A stretch of 64,000 nt of DNA from Agrypnia vestita (GCA_016648135.1 JADDOH010002065.1:163498-227497), one strand, 5' to 3'. Shown: positions 22,571 through 34,175, counted from the first letter of the stretch. Notes: generated by a model from the sequence alone, not told the origin. Numbers and translations: made by a program.

Positions 22571-24019
22571 AATTAATTAATCATCCCTATGGGACCAAAA
22601 TCCATTAACTGTGTTTTTAGAACATACTTACATATAAAAATATCGTTAAAATTTAAGAGTCTAATAATAACTGCCGCTTTGCTTATTCTTCAAAAACAAA
22701 ATGTCAACGATTTTAGTATTTTTTTTCAAATTGCAATAAAAAAAATTGAAACAAAATACAACATAATTACAATACAAAAGTAAATAACTTAAAATGCATT
22801 ATGGCTAGTCAGTATATTGACCTGTCAAAGAATACGATAATTTGAAAGAGTTTACGAAGGATGGTGATGGTCACCAGTGTGGATTGTGAGGAATAAGTCA
22901 GACTATACCCGCAAAACCTTCCAGTGTTCATGTTAGCATCGTGATATAAGTAAGGATTTAGCGTAACGTGTGGCAAGCAAATAAGAAATGCACAAGGTAG
23001 TAAGAATAGATACTCATGATTGGTATATTCACAAATTTATTTTGTGAATATACCGTTGCGCTTACAATAAAAATATTACAAGTTAATTGAGGTTACAAAG
23101 CTTAAGCGTGTAAATGATTCTGCGGTCAAAGAAGAAATGACGTAGGCGGGCGGTGTGAAGCTTCGATTTTCCCTTTCTTTCTACTTGTCGGGATCTTGGT
23201 ATGACCTCCGGTTAGTCGACCATAATACCAAACAACCAACGTATACATATACATTACTTATGTGATTTTGAAAATGATAAATTATTACAAATCATCAAGG
23301 TCAGATGAAAACGAATATCGGTAAACATCTGAGTAGGGAATATAAACAATATTGGCAGATGGCCAATATCATTGAAAACATCTGGAAAATGTAAACTGCT
23401 GTACTTTGAAATAGGGTTGTTTACCTTAACATATTAAGCGTTTTCGCTAACCATATTTCATAGATGCTAAAAATAATTAATTGAAATAAGATCAATCACT
23501 GTCTTAATTTATTACAGCTAAATTGATTTCATCACATTCAACTAGATCTTACGTTTCAAATAAGTTCAAATCGAGGAAAACGATTTTACTTTTTATTATA
23601 TTATATTTGGAGGCTAGCATTTTTTTATTTCTATAGATCCATAATTTGAGTGATTAAAACTTTTTTTTTTAAATTAAATAACCTCTCCTAATGTCAACAT
23701 ATTGGTGATTGTTATGCCAGCACAAGATATACGGGATGTAGATATTATAAAGGTAAAGTTTCTAAGAGAAATAACAAGACGTCTGTTAAATGTTAATATT
23801 TCTATAATTAAAGCCGAAATATTGGATTTTTATTTTATAATTGGAATCATTGAAATAAATAACAACGTTTAAAATAATATTAGCATTTATTTTAAAATAT
23901 TCACCACATCAAAATTATTGACGAAGCAGAAATTTGACAGATAGATTCCTGCCTGTGTTATGGGTCTAAAATATTCAAGCAACCATGACCTAATATTAAT
24001 AGATAACATTTTTTTTCTA
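22571..24019. other. Unassigned; 14-bp hairpin at 23022-23054
   Basis: GGTATATTCACAAA (23022-23035) pairs perfectly with TTTGTGAATATACC (23041-23054) across a 5-nt loop. I see no gene in the stretch. Confidence 0.4.
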
Positions 24020-24152
24020 TATTTCTGACTTCTTTTTTGCAAAAAGTTGTACTATCATTATGAAAAATTCATTCGCTTTAGTACAAGTCGAATAAAATGA
24101 TAAAAACCTTGCAAAAATTGAAATAAGTATTTTTTACAAGGTTTTATCATTT
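24020..24152 (-). repeat. Dispersed MITE family A with terminal hairpin
   Basis: It contains AAATTCATTCGCTTT-GTACAAGTCGAATAAAATGA, and then the hairpin AAATGATAAAA-CCTTG (24095) against CAAGGTTTTATCATTT (24137). Family members lie at 10486, 25100, 34190, 45345 and 59510. Confidence 0.65.
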
Positions 24153-25099
24153 AGTGTCTTAACAACTAGACCATGAAGCTCCTCAAAATTATGAAAGAAA
24201 TACATCAGAAAACGGCAACGTATTGCCTGTCCAACATAACATGGCGTGCGGCAAGATTAGAACTAAAACCCGCCCCGCCCGCACCCGGCGGTAACCCCTC
24301 GCCCTGTCATTCAGTACAATTTTGTATTTGCTCGGGAGCTGTGACATCTTGATTACCAATATACACTGAATTATTATGTCCAAAACAACCAAAACAGGCC
24401 GGGGTGGTGCAAGAACAATTGCCAATGAAGTATTAAAGTTTAGAAAGCTGAAAAATCAAATAATGGACCGATATTACTGTCTGACAGTTTGACAGATAGA
24501 GCGGCCGCCGCGGAGCGCGCTGTTACCCGACCAAATTTATATTGAAGGCTCTGATCACAGGTCACCGGACATTCAGTACATTATGCTTTGTGTAATAAAT
24601 TTACAACCTGGCAACTTCTGTTTCGCGACAGGGGCGCCCTCCCTCGCACGCCAAGTTATAGTGGTGGCACTCTAGTACAAAATGTTCAACTAATAATTTC
24701 ATCCGAAGTCCAATTTTAAATTAAAGATTTAGAAATCTGCTAAAATAATCCTGAATGCTATACTCTAGGACTATATATTAGGGTCATTAATGACCTGTTG
24801 ACCGTTTTGTTTTTTTAAAAAATAAAAATATCGTACATAAATGGAACTCAACGAAAAAAAAAAAGTGTACATAAACAATTTTATCGATTGTTCGATAATT
24901 TTTTTTTATTTATTTCCAACATTTAAAAATATTACAATTATTTTCTTATTATATTCGTATATTATTTATAATAAACGTAAATACAGGAAGTAACAGACCT
25001 GGTCCACAATACTTAACAGGCAGTTTCCTGCCTAAACTTAGTCGACAATGTTGTAAAATGTTATACAAAATTAGGAAATTGATATTAGGAGATTGGCGA
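24153..25099. other. Unassigned; GC-rich block 24240-24670
   Basis: At 24153-24185 a minus-strand A-box-like TGGTCTAGTTGTTAAGAC suggests a SINE head fragment. The following CpG-rich block yields no defensible frame. Confidence 0.3.
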
Positions 25100-25266
25100 C
25101 TTAGTTTTTTTTAATATTTCTGTCTCATCTCATCTGAATTTATCATTTATCGAATATTAAAAATTCATTCACTTGAATGCAAGTCGAATAAAATTATCTT
25201 AACTTGGCACTATGATTCGGGATCAAATATTTTCAAGATTACTTGAAAATATTTGCTCCCGAATTA
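25100..25266 (-). repeat. Dispersed MITE family A with 25-bp hairpin
   Basis: The family word AAATTCATTCACTTGAATGC is followed at 25213-25237 and 25242-25266 by inverted copies of ATTCGGGA-CAAATATTTTC with two mismatches and a 4-nt loop. Confidence 0.65.
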
Positions 25267-25352
25267 TTTTTGAAGTCGTTAAGAAGGAAACTAACTACCT
25301 TTTTAAGTATTGTAGAGTAACTCTGTTACACCCTGTATTGAAGTATCGGTAT

Positions 25353-25549
25353 CTAGTGTTGGTATTTTAACCGGTGACACACTAACCGTTACTTGAGATC
25401 TGATTTCGTCGATGACTGGCAACTGGAGTTTTTGCAATTCGACGGGCGAGCATCGGTACTAGACAATTATATCTCAGTTGTCAATCATTGATACAATCCG
25501 TTACAAATGGAAAATAACTGTACCGAAAATAACCGTTTTACCATCACTA
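25353..25549. mobile_element. hAT-like MITE family C (CCATCACTA end)
   Basis: The copy shares words with 38534-38722 and 61186-61322: ATCGGTACTAGACAA (also at 38634) and an AATAACCGTTTTACCATCACTA end. CCATCACTA is the inverse of the TAGTGATGG end of the hAT element at 25633, so a hAT relationship is inferred. Confidence 0.5.
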
Positions 25550-25884
25550 TCGGTGTCCACATCACTGGGAAAATTGTCGAGTTAAATAAGATACCCAGCT
25601 TGTTAATATTAACATCTACCTTAACCGTCAATTAGTGATGGGCCGAGTTGTATTTTTTCTAACTCGAGTATATCGAGTTGAAATGTTAGCTGACTCGAGT
25701 CGCAACTCGAGTTGACTCGGTGCCAGATCGGTACCTACGAAGTACGAACACCATATTACTGTACGGGTACGTCTTACGTATACTCAACTCGATGTCGCAA
25801 ACTCATTAGTCAATCATCTCCAGTCAAACAAACTTTTAGAAAAATAATATAAATAAGGATAAATACTAGATTTACGTATAAATA

Positions 25885-26029
25885 AAGAGATAAGTACTCA
25901 ACAAGATGTTTTTTCTTCAAGTGATTTACTAATGTGGAGATGTTACCTATGTCTTTATAATTACAGGCACATAATTTGCATTTGACTCTGTTGTCATTAT
26001 TATTTTTGGAAAAAAACTCCCATGCGACG
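25885..26029 (-). pseudogene. BED zinc-finger remnant of hAT transposase
   Basis: Minus-strand translation from 26029 gives SVAWEFFSK, then VKCKLCACNYKD, STLVNHLKKKH. The Trp/Phe start, CxxC pair and HLKKKH with two zinc-binding His are the BED-type finger that hAT transposases use at the N-terminus to bind their ends. The reading frame is stopped just upstream (in-frame stop codons) with no start codon, so it is either a decayed exon with a lost acceptor site or a shuffled remnant. The RNase-H-like catalytic domain and dimerisation domain are absent. Confidence 0.75.
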
Positions 26030-26095
26030 CTCTTATTTTATTATTTTCACGCGGAATATTAATTGCAAATACTAATCACTAATACCCATTACTAC

Positions 26096-26568
26096 ATTCG
26101 CGGAAAATTAAACGCGGGTAATTAATAATTACGCAAATAACATATAGCGGTCACGGTCCCTGAGCCGGGTCGAGCGACGCGCGACGCGCGGCGTTTGCAA
26201 ACTGAAATCGTTCGAAAGCGCGAGTCAACCCGAGTAGTATTGTTCGAAAACCGAGTTGAATTAAACCGATTTGCGATAAACCGAGTTAACTCGGTCTTCG
26301 AACGACGTCATGCCACTTCGGTCAATCGAGCCGTCGTTCGGTCAGCCTCGGCTCTACTCGGGACTCGGGTCACTCGGGACGTCTCGTGTTGGCTCGGTCA
26401 GCCTCGGTTTGGTTCGGCAACCCGAGCTCGCTCGTACGAACGATATCACTCAGTCACGAACGTTTGTTAAAGTTTTACGACTTTTACGTTACGTCTTATA
26501 ATTTTCTAGTGATATTGACCGCATAATTTGCGTAATTATTAATTACCCGTGTTTGATTTTCCGCGAAT
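26096..26568. repeat. Nested inverted-repeat element inside the hAT
   Basis: ATTCGCGGAAAATTAAACGC... (26096-26153) is the inverse of 26516-26568. The enclosed ~360 bp is strikingly CpG-rich and built from GAGT/CTCGG words, unlike the AT-rich arms. It may be a separate nested transposon or an internal amplification of hAT binding sites. Confidence 0.7.
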
Positions 26569-26587
26569 ATAATTTGCTGTCAATATG

Positions 26588-26880
26588 AATAATAATAATT
26601 TAGTTTTCAGATTTTGATACATTTGTTTTGTTTAATTATTATTTATTAAAACGCTTTTCGTAAATGTGATTGATTCATATTTCCTATTTGATGAAAATAC
26701 AAATAATAATATTTTAGTTGTAGATTATGAATTTTGATACATTTCTTCGGTTTAATTATTCTTTATTTAAACGCTTTTCGTAAATTTCAAATGATTCAAA
26801 GTTCCTATTTGATGTAATAATAATTTAATTGTAAATTTTGATATAAATTATTCTGTTTAATTATTATTTATTAAAATATT
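26588..26880 (+). repeat. ~116-bp tandem repeat, about 2.5 copies
   Basis: Units start near 26588, 26704 and 26819. Each has AATAATA-TTTAGTTTT-type sequence, then TTTTGATACATTT, TTTAATTATT and, in the first two, AACGCTTTTCGTAAAT. Copies are diverged. Confidence 0.75.
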
Positions 26881-27051
26881 TGATTATATAATATTTACTT
26901 AAAGGGTTTGCTGGAAGGAAACTCATTTTTGGTGTAAGCTTGCTTTGTACAAGTAAAATTAGGTATATAATATTGTATGTTTCACTCTGTATATTTGCGA
27001 CATCCAGTCGAATATACAATACGTAGTACGTAGGACGTACCCGTATTATGA

Positions 27052-27093
27052 CGGAACACTTCGTCTTCCGCCGCCAAAAGGCGAAGTGTTCCG
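27052..27093. repeat. 12-bp GC-rich hairpin in hAT subterminal region
   Basis: CGGAACACTTCG (27052-27063) pairs perfectly with CGAAGTGTTCCG (27082-27093). Confidence 0.8.
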
Positions 27094-27285
27094 ACGATAG
27101 CCGAGCCGAGTCGAGCGGCCCGCGCGGACCGCGCCATCTGCGGTCGTTTCGTTCAAACATTCTCTCGTGGCTTGAGACAGCGAGCTGACTCGAGCTGCCG
27201 AAAATGCCACTCGAGTTGACTCGCTGGCAGTATAACTCGGTTTATTCGAGTAAATTAACTCGAGTCGCCCATCGCTACCGTCAAT

Positions 27286-28259
27286 ACCGTATACGGTATC
27301 TAAACGAGAATAAGATGGTATCCACAAATAAATTTCATTCAAATGGCAAATTGATACCATACGGATTGCGTTTTATTTGAAACCAGCGTGAAATCCTATT
27401 AAGGATTTCCACAAAAGGCATTGCCGTCACAGTGTGTTGTTCGCAGTAATTAATTCAGTTTCCTTCGGCAATATCACTTCATTGGCTCACAAAGAATCGT
27501 AAATTCGGCATCACAGCTTTCCTCCTCCTTTGAACTGTGGAGAACCGGTCGGGAGGCCAGCAGGGCTTTGAAACAAGGTTTCTTTTACATTTATTAAAGT
27601 AAAACCATGGGAATCAACATACGATTAAAATGGCAGTGAAGAGGACCCACCGCTTACCCAGTTCCGTTTCATGAATAAAAGCTCTCATATCGGCCCTTCA
27701 CTTTCGCCACCCAATTTGACATTATTTTAATGCTAAAACCGTCATCCTAGCTGCGCCGCTGACACTCAAGTAAGTGTAAGCAGCGCGGCGAGGTGACCAC
27801 ACAAAACCTCTCTCTGTCTCTGTATCTATGTAGGTGCACGATGATGGAGAAGTATGTTTTGTTATTAAAGGTTAAACAAAATAAAGATACAATGATACAT
27901 ACATAATTAAATCACTAACATGAGGTAAAATAAAAAAATATTAGAAATTACCGAAAATACAATCATTAAAATGACAGTAATAGTACAATCTAAAATATAT
28001 ACTAAAGTATATAATGTAGATATAAGTTAATGGTGCAAAGAAGTTAAAACTAAGCCCCCCGAGACAAAGAAATGTTAATGCCTCGAATTGGCGCGCTCAG
28101 TCGATTTCGGGTCGCTGTATCCATTGAATCCTTTGACCAAGCGGGACAAAATAAGTGATAGATGATAGCTTACAAGTTTATCTGCATATACGATACATAT
28201 CAAGGCACATATTTAGATTCTATTGACAAATTATTAAAGAGCGCGTGGTCTACGGAGAT
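27286..28259. other. Unassigned, partly complex sequence
   Basis: From 27400 to 27830 the composition is more balanced than the flanks and includes a GC-rich inverted patch (CTGCGCCGC / GCAGCGCGGCG near 27752-27790). I find no frame, splice pattern or RNA signature. Confidence 0.3.
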
Positions 28260-28261
28260 TC

Positions 28262-28402
28262 GCATCGTAAATTTCAATATTTTGACCATATTATGAGACT
28301 TCCAAAAAGTGTCCTAGTCATTCATCCTTCAAGGCAAAATTGCTAGCGGAAGAGGCCCTAGAAGGCAATGAAAATCCAGGCTGAACAATCTAAAGCAACG
28401 AG
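28262..28402 (+). pseudogene. Possible LINE C-terminal fragment
   Basis: A frame reads FDHIMRLPK and then Arg/Lys-rich text with stops, resembling the -GH--R-P- segment of LINE C-termini. It abuts the minus-strand LINE at 28403. Weak evidence. Confidence 0.3.
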
Positions 28403-28625
28403 CAATAATAATAAAAATTAATTATTTATATAGCGCCATTTAAAAATATCACCTCAAGGGCGCTTTATACAAGAATTGTACAGCCCTACACCAGTATTTA
28501 TAATTTAACATGGCTAACATTTCGAAATGGTTCTTAAAAACTGTTTCTGATGCACTTATTATGCATATTCCAAATTACGGAAAGAAGAGAGTTCCACGCC
28601 TTTGAGCCTGCCACCGCAAATGCCA
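28403..28625 (-). pseudogene. CR1/L2-like LINE 3' end
   Basis: Minus-strand translation gives AFAVAGSKAWNSLLSVI, the classic C-terminus (-F---GP--WN-LP--I) of CR1/L2-group LINEs. It is followed by the 3' untranslated words GCGCCCTTGAGGTGATA and ATGGCGCTATATAA. The same family occurs on the plus strand at 61900-62345. Only the last ~220 bp survive, ending in an ATT-rich tail. Confidence 0.8.
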
Positions 28626-29040
28626 GTTAATATTTTCTTAATTCGATCAAATTAAATATAAAATTGATGATTGATGATTACACATAACGAATTTTCAAAT
28701 AATACATCTCGCGTTATGTCTTACATAAATCTGCGGTATAAAATACATACTTTATGTTGGCTTTAACACGAGCCCGTGATATGATTAAAGGCTCGTTATG
28801 TCACCAATGGAATAACCGTAAATGACGTATGAATGTCTGACGTCACAGCTCGAAAGGTAAACGAGTCTCTATGTATGTACACAACACAATTTATGTATTC
28901 CTTGGAAAAACATGTAGAAATAACGAGTAATATTTTATTAAATTCCAATTTCTTCTCATTTAAAAAAAACTAATTGTACTATACGCTCAAGTTGGCATCA
29001 TTTCAACAAAATGTTATTAAAGTTGTACATAACCATTAAA
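28626..29040. other. Unassigned spacer
   Basis: No gene or repeat is recognised. Confidence 0.35.
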
Positions 29041-29050
29041 AATTACATTT

Positions 29051-29095
29051 TTGTCTACTGGTTTCGAGACGTAACTCGTCTCTTCGTCAGAACAA
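29051..29095 (-). ncRNA. Hammerhead ribozyme, intact core, strong stems
   Basis: On the minus strand: stem I TTGTT pairs with GACAA over five bases (one G-U), core CTGACGA, extra A, a perfect 6-bp stem II GAGACG/CGTCTC with loop AGTTA, GAA, stem III ACCAGT with one mismatch, cleavage-site A. Apart from the stem III mismatch it is the best-paired motif of the set. Confidence 0.8.
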
Positions 29096-29229
29096 CCACT
29101 AGACTAGCATGTAAATATCACTACACACCATAACCTTGGTATTATTTACACACCATCATTTTGATGTGTAAACCGTAACCGCAAACTATTACGCACGCAA
29201 TCCAGGGCCACTCATCCGTGACCACATTA

Positions 29230-29625
29230 TCTCTATAGAGAATTCTACGACATTCCATCTCATAGTAAAATACACGTCAGAATCATCTAGAACTTTCTAC
29301 AGGCCTCTCATTACCTCTAGAACAAATCTGACCAAAGAATTCAGCTATAAAAGGCGACACCTGACGCAGGCTCAGGCAATTAAGTTCGTGACGATAACTA
29401 GGCACCTCCGTAGCGTAAAAAAGTGTGACCAGTAATTCGTAATATTGCAACACGCGATATAAGTAAGACTACCAGTGATACCAGCAGAATAAAAGAGGCA
29501 TACCGGGGCGAGTAGTTTCTTCGAGCGAACATTGATCAGAATTTTCGAGAAGTGATCTAAACGATAGAGACAGCGTTAATTAGTTCGAATTAAGGAACAA
29601 TTCAATAACAAGTGATTATAAAATG
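29230..29625 (+). promoter_or_regulatory. Promoter-like segment: heat-shock-element dyad, TATA box, leader
   Basis: TATAAAA lies at 29345-29351 with an initiator-like TCAG about 26 bp downstream (29371). Upstream, AGAACTTTCT (29289-29298) is a perfect GAA-nn-TTC heat-shock-element dyad, with further AGAA half-sites at 29319 and 29336. Downstream is a ~250-nt A-rich leader-like region ending at ATG 29623, but that ATG is followed by a stop after two codons. The layout resembles an insect heat-shock-gene promoter and leader without its gene. It could be a captured fragment, or an LTR or PLE promoter. No expression is implied. Confidence 0.35.
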
Positions 29626-30102
29626 ACGATTTAAAATGAATTTCCAGTTTTTTTCATTTGCTTCCCAAAGCCACACTCCGTGGAAATATAATTTTTCTTA
29701 ATGAAAGATTATCCCTCTACGGAAAAAATCCAGTAATTGTGCTCTTATAACACACGTAAAAATATTTTTAATATATTATTTCAATGTAAGTAAACATTTG
29801 TACATGTAAAGGTACAGTGTGACAAAGTCATAACCGCTTTCCTTACGCTCAAACGCACTGCAGGAATGTATTGATTTCTTGATTTCAACTCTGCGAGTAG
29901 CACCGCGCGGTGCGCTCGTCATATCACTTCAGTCAAATTGCATCCAGTCTGGAATACCTCGCATTCCATCTACTAAACCAGGCGCTCCCTCATTTTATCT
30001 ATCCCGAAAATAACAATAAATTTAAGGGTGTGAACAATATCAATATATGAGACATCTATAATATATCTTGATTAATGATGTCCCCTGGGGATCAAATCCA
30101 AT
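29626..30102. other. Unassigned spacer
   Basis: A short block near 29728-29745 (AATCCAGTAAT-GTGCTCTT) recurs at 54474, so some dispersed repeat is present. There is no gene. Confidence 0.35.
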
Positions 30103-30600
30103 ACTAACTAACTAACTAACTTACCATCACGCCGTTTCCCCATGGGGGTAGGCAGAGAGGATAGAGCGCCAAACTCTTCTGTCCTGACATACAACTCTCG
30201 TCTCATCCACATTCATACATCTTCGCATGCAAGCTCGTCGGTTGTTGAGGCTTCTAACGGGACCATCTTCCAGTATCTGGTTAAATCTGGTCATGCCACG
30301 TCTTCCGCGGTCGCCCTCTGTTTCTGGCGCCATGCCACTTGCATTATATATCTTTCTTATCATTCTATTCTCATTCATTCGCTCAATATGCCAAAACCAT
30401 CTGAGCGACTCTTTTTTAATTATATTAATTATGCTAAGATCAGCTTTACATTCGTTCCTAATATCTGCATTCTTTTCTCTATCAGAAATTGATTTGCCAC
30501 ACATACGTCTGAGGGATCTCATCTCCTCTGTATTCAATCTACTTTCGTTCCTCTTCTGCCAGCTCCAGGCTTCGCTTCCATACATCGGAACTAACTTCTT
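30103..30600 (-). pseudogene. LINE C-terminal region, open for 152 codons
   Basis: The minus-strand frame 30585-30127 starts MYGSEAWSWQKRNESRL and continues with MRSLRRMCGKS, LRWFWHIERMNE, RGRRGM, RRACMRRCMNVDE and a C-terminal LSAYPHGETA. This is the region after the reverse transcriptase in the TTAG-tailed LINE family. The 3' end is followed by a TTAGTTAGTTAGTTAG-type tail (30103-30120). It is 5' truncated but unusually free of stops, so it may be among the younger copies here. No promoter or upstream domains are present, so it is not a functional gene. Confidence 0.85.
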
Positions 30601-32745
30601 TTAAAAATATTTATTCTTTTATATGGCATTCTTCCGAAATATTAACATTACACTAGAATACCCCTGAAAATTATTTCAATTTTTAATTCTTTTTTAGACC
30701 ACTTTTTGTATTTTCGGAATATTTTGAGTGTGTTTAAATTGGACGTAGTTATTATTGATTTATAAATTATGTTCACAAACATTGAAAAATAGTTTTTACG
30801 GAAACGCAGTGGAATAGCCGAACGGCTATAAAAGGCTAATGGAAAAAATAATAAGATCATCTACCTTAACCTTCGGGTACCGGAAGATCGAAAATGGAAT
30901 CAGGGACCGGAGCGGGGTATAAAGTGACCCCAGTCAAATTTGCGTTTTAATTAAATATAATGGTTTGAAAATGTTCTATAATATTTTTAATTACATTTCT
31001 GACACAACGCGAACAATAATAGAACTACGTTACACCCAAATATGTTTTTCTTAAAAAAAAGCATGGCATACTATTTTTGTATCTTAGAATATTATTTCAT
31101 GTTAACCGTTTTTTCACGAGAGACGTTTTCATATTAAACGTGGTTTCCTGTATTTTCTGCTGAAGTCCTGTTAGTGTTTGATATGTCCTTAGGCTGTACT
31201 GCAGTACCAGGTGAGCTCTACACTGTGGGCGTACACAGATCAGGGTTGGCATCTTGTGTTGTGTGTTTCATTTGCATTTATTATTACCCTCCTTTCGGAA
31301 CGGGAATAACATAACCCTAAAAATATTATTTTTGAAACTATTTAATAATTATTAATTTAGTTAGTTATTATTTAATTAGTTTAATTAGTTTTCTTCGTAA
31401 TCCTCCTAAATATCCCAAAGAAAATAAAATGATAATGCGTAGTGACTCAGTCAAAAGTAGGAAAAAAAGATTTTTCATAGACAATCAGGAATATTCTGTA
31501 CGAAACGGTTACGTCATTCTGCTTGCACAACTTCCATCAGTTAGATTCTTTTGAGTGATGAGACGTCAAAATAATACGGAGTCTTATAAAATTAAAGTCT
31601 TACATATTCATTTCACGGTAGGTGCCAATGTTAACCGGTATGAATATCCCGATCCGCCTTTCGTTACAAGGTGGGTGTTCCATCGCCATTTTTGCCGGTA
31701 CTTTCGTTTAAATTCGTCTGCATTGGAACAGAATGACGCGAAATGCAACCTACACGAATAGCCGGCATTATAATAATATTGTACAGCGACTGTCACAAAA
31801 CGAGGAGAACAAATGCACGCGGGAAGTGTGTTGGCATTATATTCGAAAGCGACTAAGAAATTAAACATTTCTTGTGAATTGCGTTGCAGTGCAAAATACT
31901 TATTACCTCGTCGTTTTTTGCGGCCGAGTGCCGGCGTTAACCTTTTTCATAAGATGTTGTTGCCAGGTATTTCGTTACTGTCCTCGACTTCTGACATCCG
32001 GGCTATTCTCATCCAGCTGTACGGCTATCATTTGATTCATTAACGCTTTGTCTGTTACGAAAATTCCGAACTTACATGGTTTTTTCGTTATCAATCTGTT
32101 ACATTCATAATTTTGCTGCGTTCATTTTACTTTCATTCTTTCTCTTCTGCATCCCAGTTCTACTGGTATACCTAAATTAGTTCAGAATATATTTTTCCTT
32201 TATTCGGCTCTACTGCTATCTATGTTCTGTTCTCCGCGCCCAACCGTTGCTCTGGTTATTTTTAATTCAGTGATAAGGTGTGCTTCTTTGGTCCTGGGAC
32301 AGATATCTCTATTCTTATCCCATCTCGTGAGGATCTTCGGGAATAGAGATGTTACAAGGGTTCAAGATTAACAAACATAATACAAGCTTGGGACCATGAA
32401 TTAATTTAAAAAATTGACGAAGTGTACAATTTCTTGCCTTAACCGTAGAATGTAGGTCTTCAAAACTAGGTAGTTATCTCCTGCACTGAATTAAAATCAC
32501 CCAGTAGTTACATATCTCTAGAATCAAAATTCCTTAAAATTATAATTCTTCTTCATTATCTTTTGTTTTCTCGATTTACTTTAGGTCGATTCTCTTCGTA
32601 AAAAAGCACCGAGATGCTCTGAAATCGATCTTTGTTTTTTTTTTTTGATGTTTTGAAGACCACTTTGCTTAAGGTTTTCCTTGTTACCTTCTGTCAGTAT
32701 TTACTCTTATCGCAGTTTTGGTGACATGATTATCTGATCTCTTTA
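30601..32745. other. Unassigned spacer
   Basis: AT-rich sequence. Overlapping frames on both strands at 31555-32043 show no recognisable domain. A 10-bp inverted pair ATCTCTATTC/GAATAGAGAT occurs at about 32311-32350. Confidence 0.35.
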
Positions 32746-32747
32746 TT

Positions 32748-32842
32748 GTTATGACATACCATCTCACTCTGGCTTCCTCCATCTTCTCCATGATGGGTAA
32801 ACCCTTAAGACTTCCCTTGATATACATATTCCTAACTCTATA
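32748..32842 (-). pseudogene. LINE C-terminal fragment
   Basis: The minus-strand frame reads RVRNMYIKGSLKGLPIMEKM, then EARVRWY. This is the RVRNE-IRG---V--I--KM-E-RLRWYGH segment of insect LINE C-termini. Only about 95 bp can be recognised. Confidence 0.7.
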
Positions 32843-32849
32843 CAGTCGT

Positions 32850-34075
32850 ATCACTCACTCCTCCAAACCATTTGAACGTTGTGAACACTTAGGTATTACA
32901 GTCCAGCACTCGGCTCGTATAGCATTTTATAATTACTATTTTAATTCGCATTCCATCACGTCGTAATAAAATATTTTATGGCATTTTATTTTATCGATCA
33001 ATCGCAAACCGATTTAACGGACGTAAATATTAGCAGCCACGCAAAAACAAAGTCGCGGAATCTGCTCAGTGTCGCTGGCGAAGATAATTGAAATTTCATC
33101 ATGTACGTGAGATAAAAATATTTCCTCTGCCATGAGCGGTGGCCCGCCACAGCGGAGAAAATAAATAGACGAGGCAGATGTAACCAAACCGAAAGACTGT
33201 ATGTAATATAACAGGTCTCTAGGGAAACTTTCAAACATCTGTTGCTGTTTTATTGGAAAGCTGTAAAAGATTATTGTAAAGGATTTTCTCGAAGCTGTAA
33301 AGATATTACATTGGTTAATTTCCGTTTCCATGACGTGTTGATTATTTATGTGCTTACGCATTATGGAAGATCAAATTATGGTTTCCAATTCATGTTAGGA
33401 ATGGGATCCGAATTTGAAGTGATTTTCGTAGGAAAAAATCACGAGAATTAATAATATAAACAAGCCAACTAAAATTCGGTCACCATTGTAAAAAAAGCGA
33501 ATAATTTAATAAAAATAAAATATTGATTAGATTACGTTAACAGTGAAAAACACATTGATATTACTAAATCCATTGCCCACTGCATAAAAAGCCCTGCATA
33601 ACGCAAAAAATGTGCACAAATGACATTGGGAATAATTGCAGAATAGCCGCCGAGGTTGCCGGGGCGGCCAGAAAAAACATCGCAACTTGTGCCAAAACAG
33701 CGGGAACACATGTGATCAGAAAAGAGAAAACTAGAATCAACCAGCAGAATACGTTTGTCGAATGCATTGTCGGGCGGGTCGACTTTAGAAATCTAGCCAT
33801 TGCTATTGTGTTACATTTTTTTTAAAACTCGTAAATTATGTGAAAATACTGTATAGGGGAAGAACACCTGAAAGACTTATGAAAACAAGTCAAATATTTA
33901 GTATGATCGCATCATCACAAGTGTCGTGGAACAGAATAATGTAGGTAGCGGGTACCGCACAGTGGACTGAAAATGGAGCTACGTAGACATAGAAATTGCA
34001 TGTTTTCTTGCTAGACATTTTCACTGGCTATAGGTATTATTGACTACTTAAAAAATTTAAAATATAATTACATTT
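32850..34075. other. Unassigned; overlapping open frames 33014-33825
   Basis: Both strands are open over 33564-33825. The minus frame 33800-33564 (78 codons) has hydrophobic runs (LILVFSFLITCVPAVLAQ), which looks like a signal or membrane segment, but the plus frame opposite is equally open and neither has a known domain. I do not call a gene. Confidence 0.2.
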
Positions 34076-34076
34076 T

Positions 34077-34175
34077 AGAAGTCTCACAGAGACGAAGCTA
34101 TTTATGTATGAAAAAAGTGGATGGAAGTTTCTTATACGATGGCTCAGGGCTTACAACCTGTATGAATATTAAGTG
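34077..34175 (+). repeat. MITE family B, single arm
   Basis: AGAAGTCTCACAGAGACGAAGCTAT-like sequence, followed by GTGGATGGAAGT and later AAGTGATCACT, matches 36640-36765 in order. Confidence 0.7.

Larger units (their letters stand above)
25633..27277. mobile_element. hAT transposon, internally degraded, with 8-bp TSD
   Basis: The left end TAGTGATGGGC and right end GCCCATCGCTA are inverted, and CCGTCAAT flanks both sides (25625-25632 and 27278-27285). An 8-bp duplication with these ends is diagnostic of the hAT superfamily. Subterminal regions are packed with CTCGAG/ACTCG words in both orientations, probably transposase-binding motifs. Inner inverted sequence (GTACGGGTACGTCTTACGTA near 25760, inverse near 27020) extends the symmetry. 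A BED zinc-finger remnant lies at 25885-26029, a nested palindrome at 26096-26568, and a three-copy tandem repeat at 26588-26880. No catalytic domain remains. Confidence 0.85.

Noticed and set aside
26150..26480. CpG-rich block as a host promoter or CpG island
   Set aside because: It lies inside a nested inverted repeat of a bounded hAT element and is built from the transposon's own CTCGG/GAGT motifs.
33564..33825. Membrane-like minus-strand frame with a signal-like N-terminus
   Set aside because: The opposite strand is equally open, there is no homology I recognise, and no promoter or splice context supports a gene.
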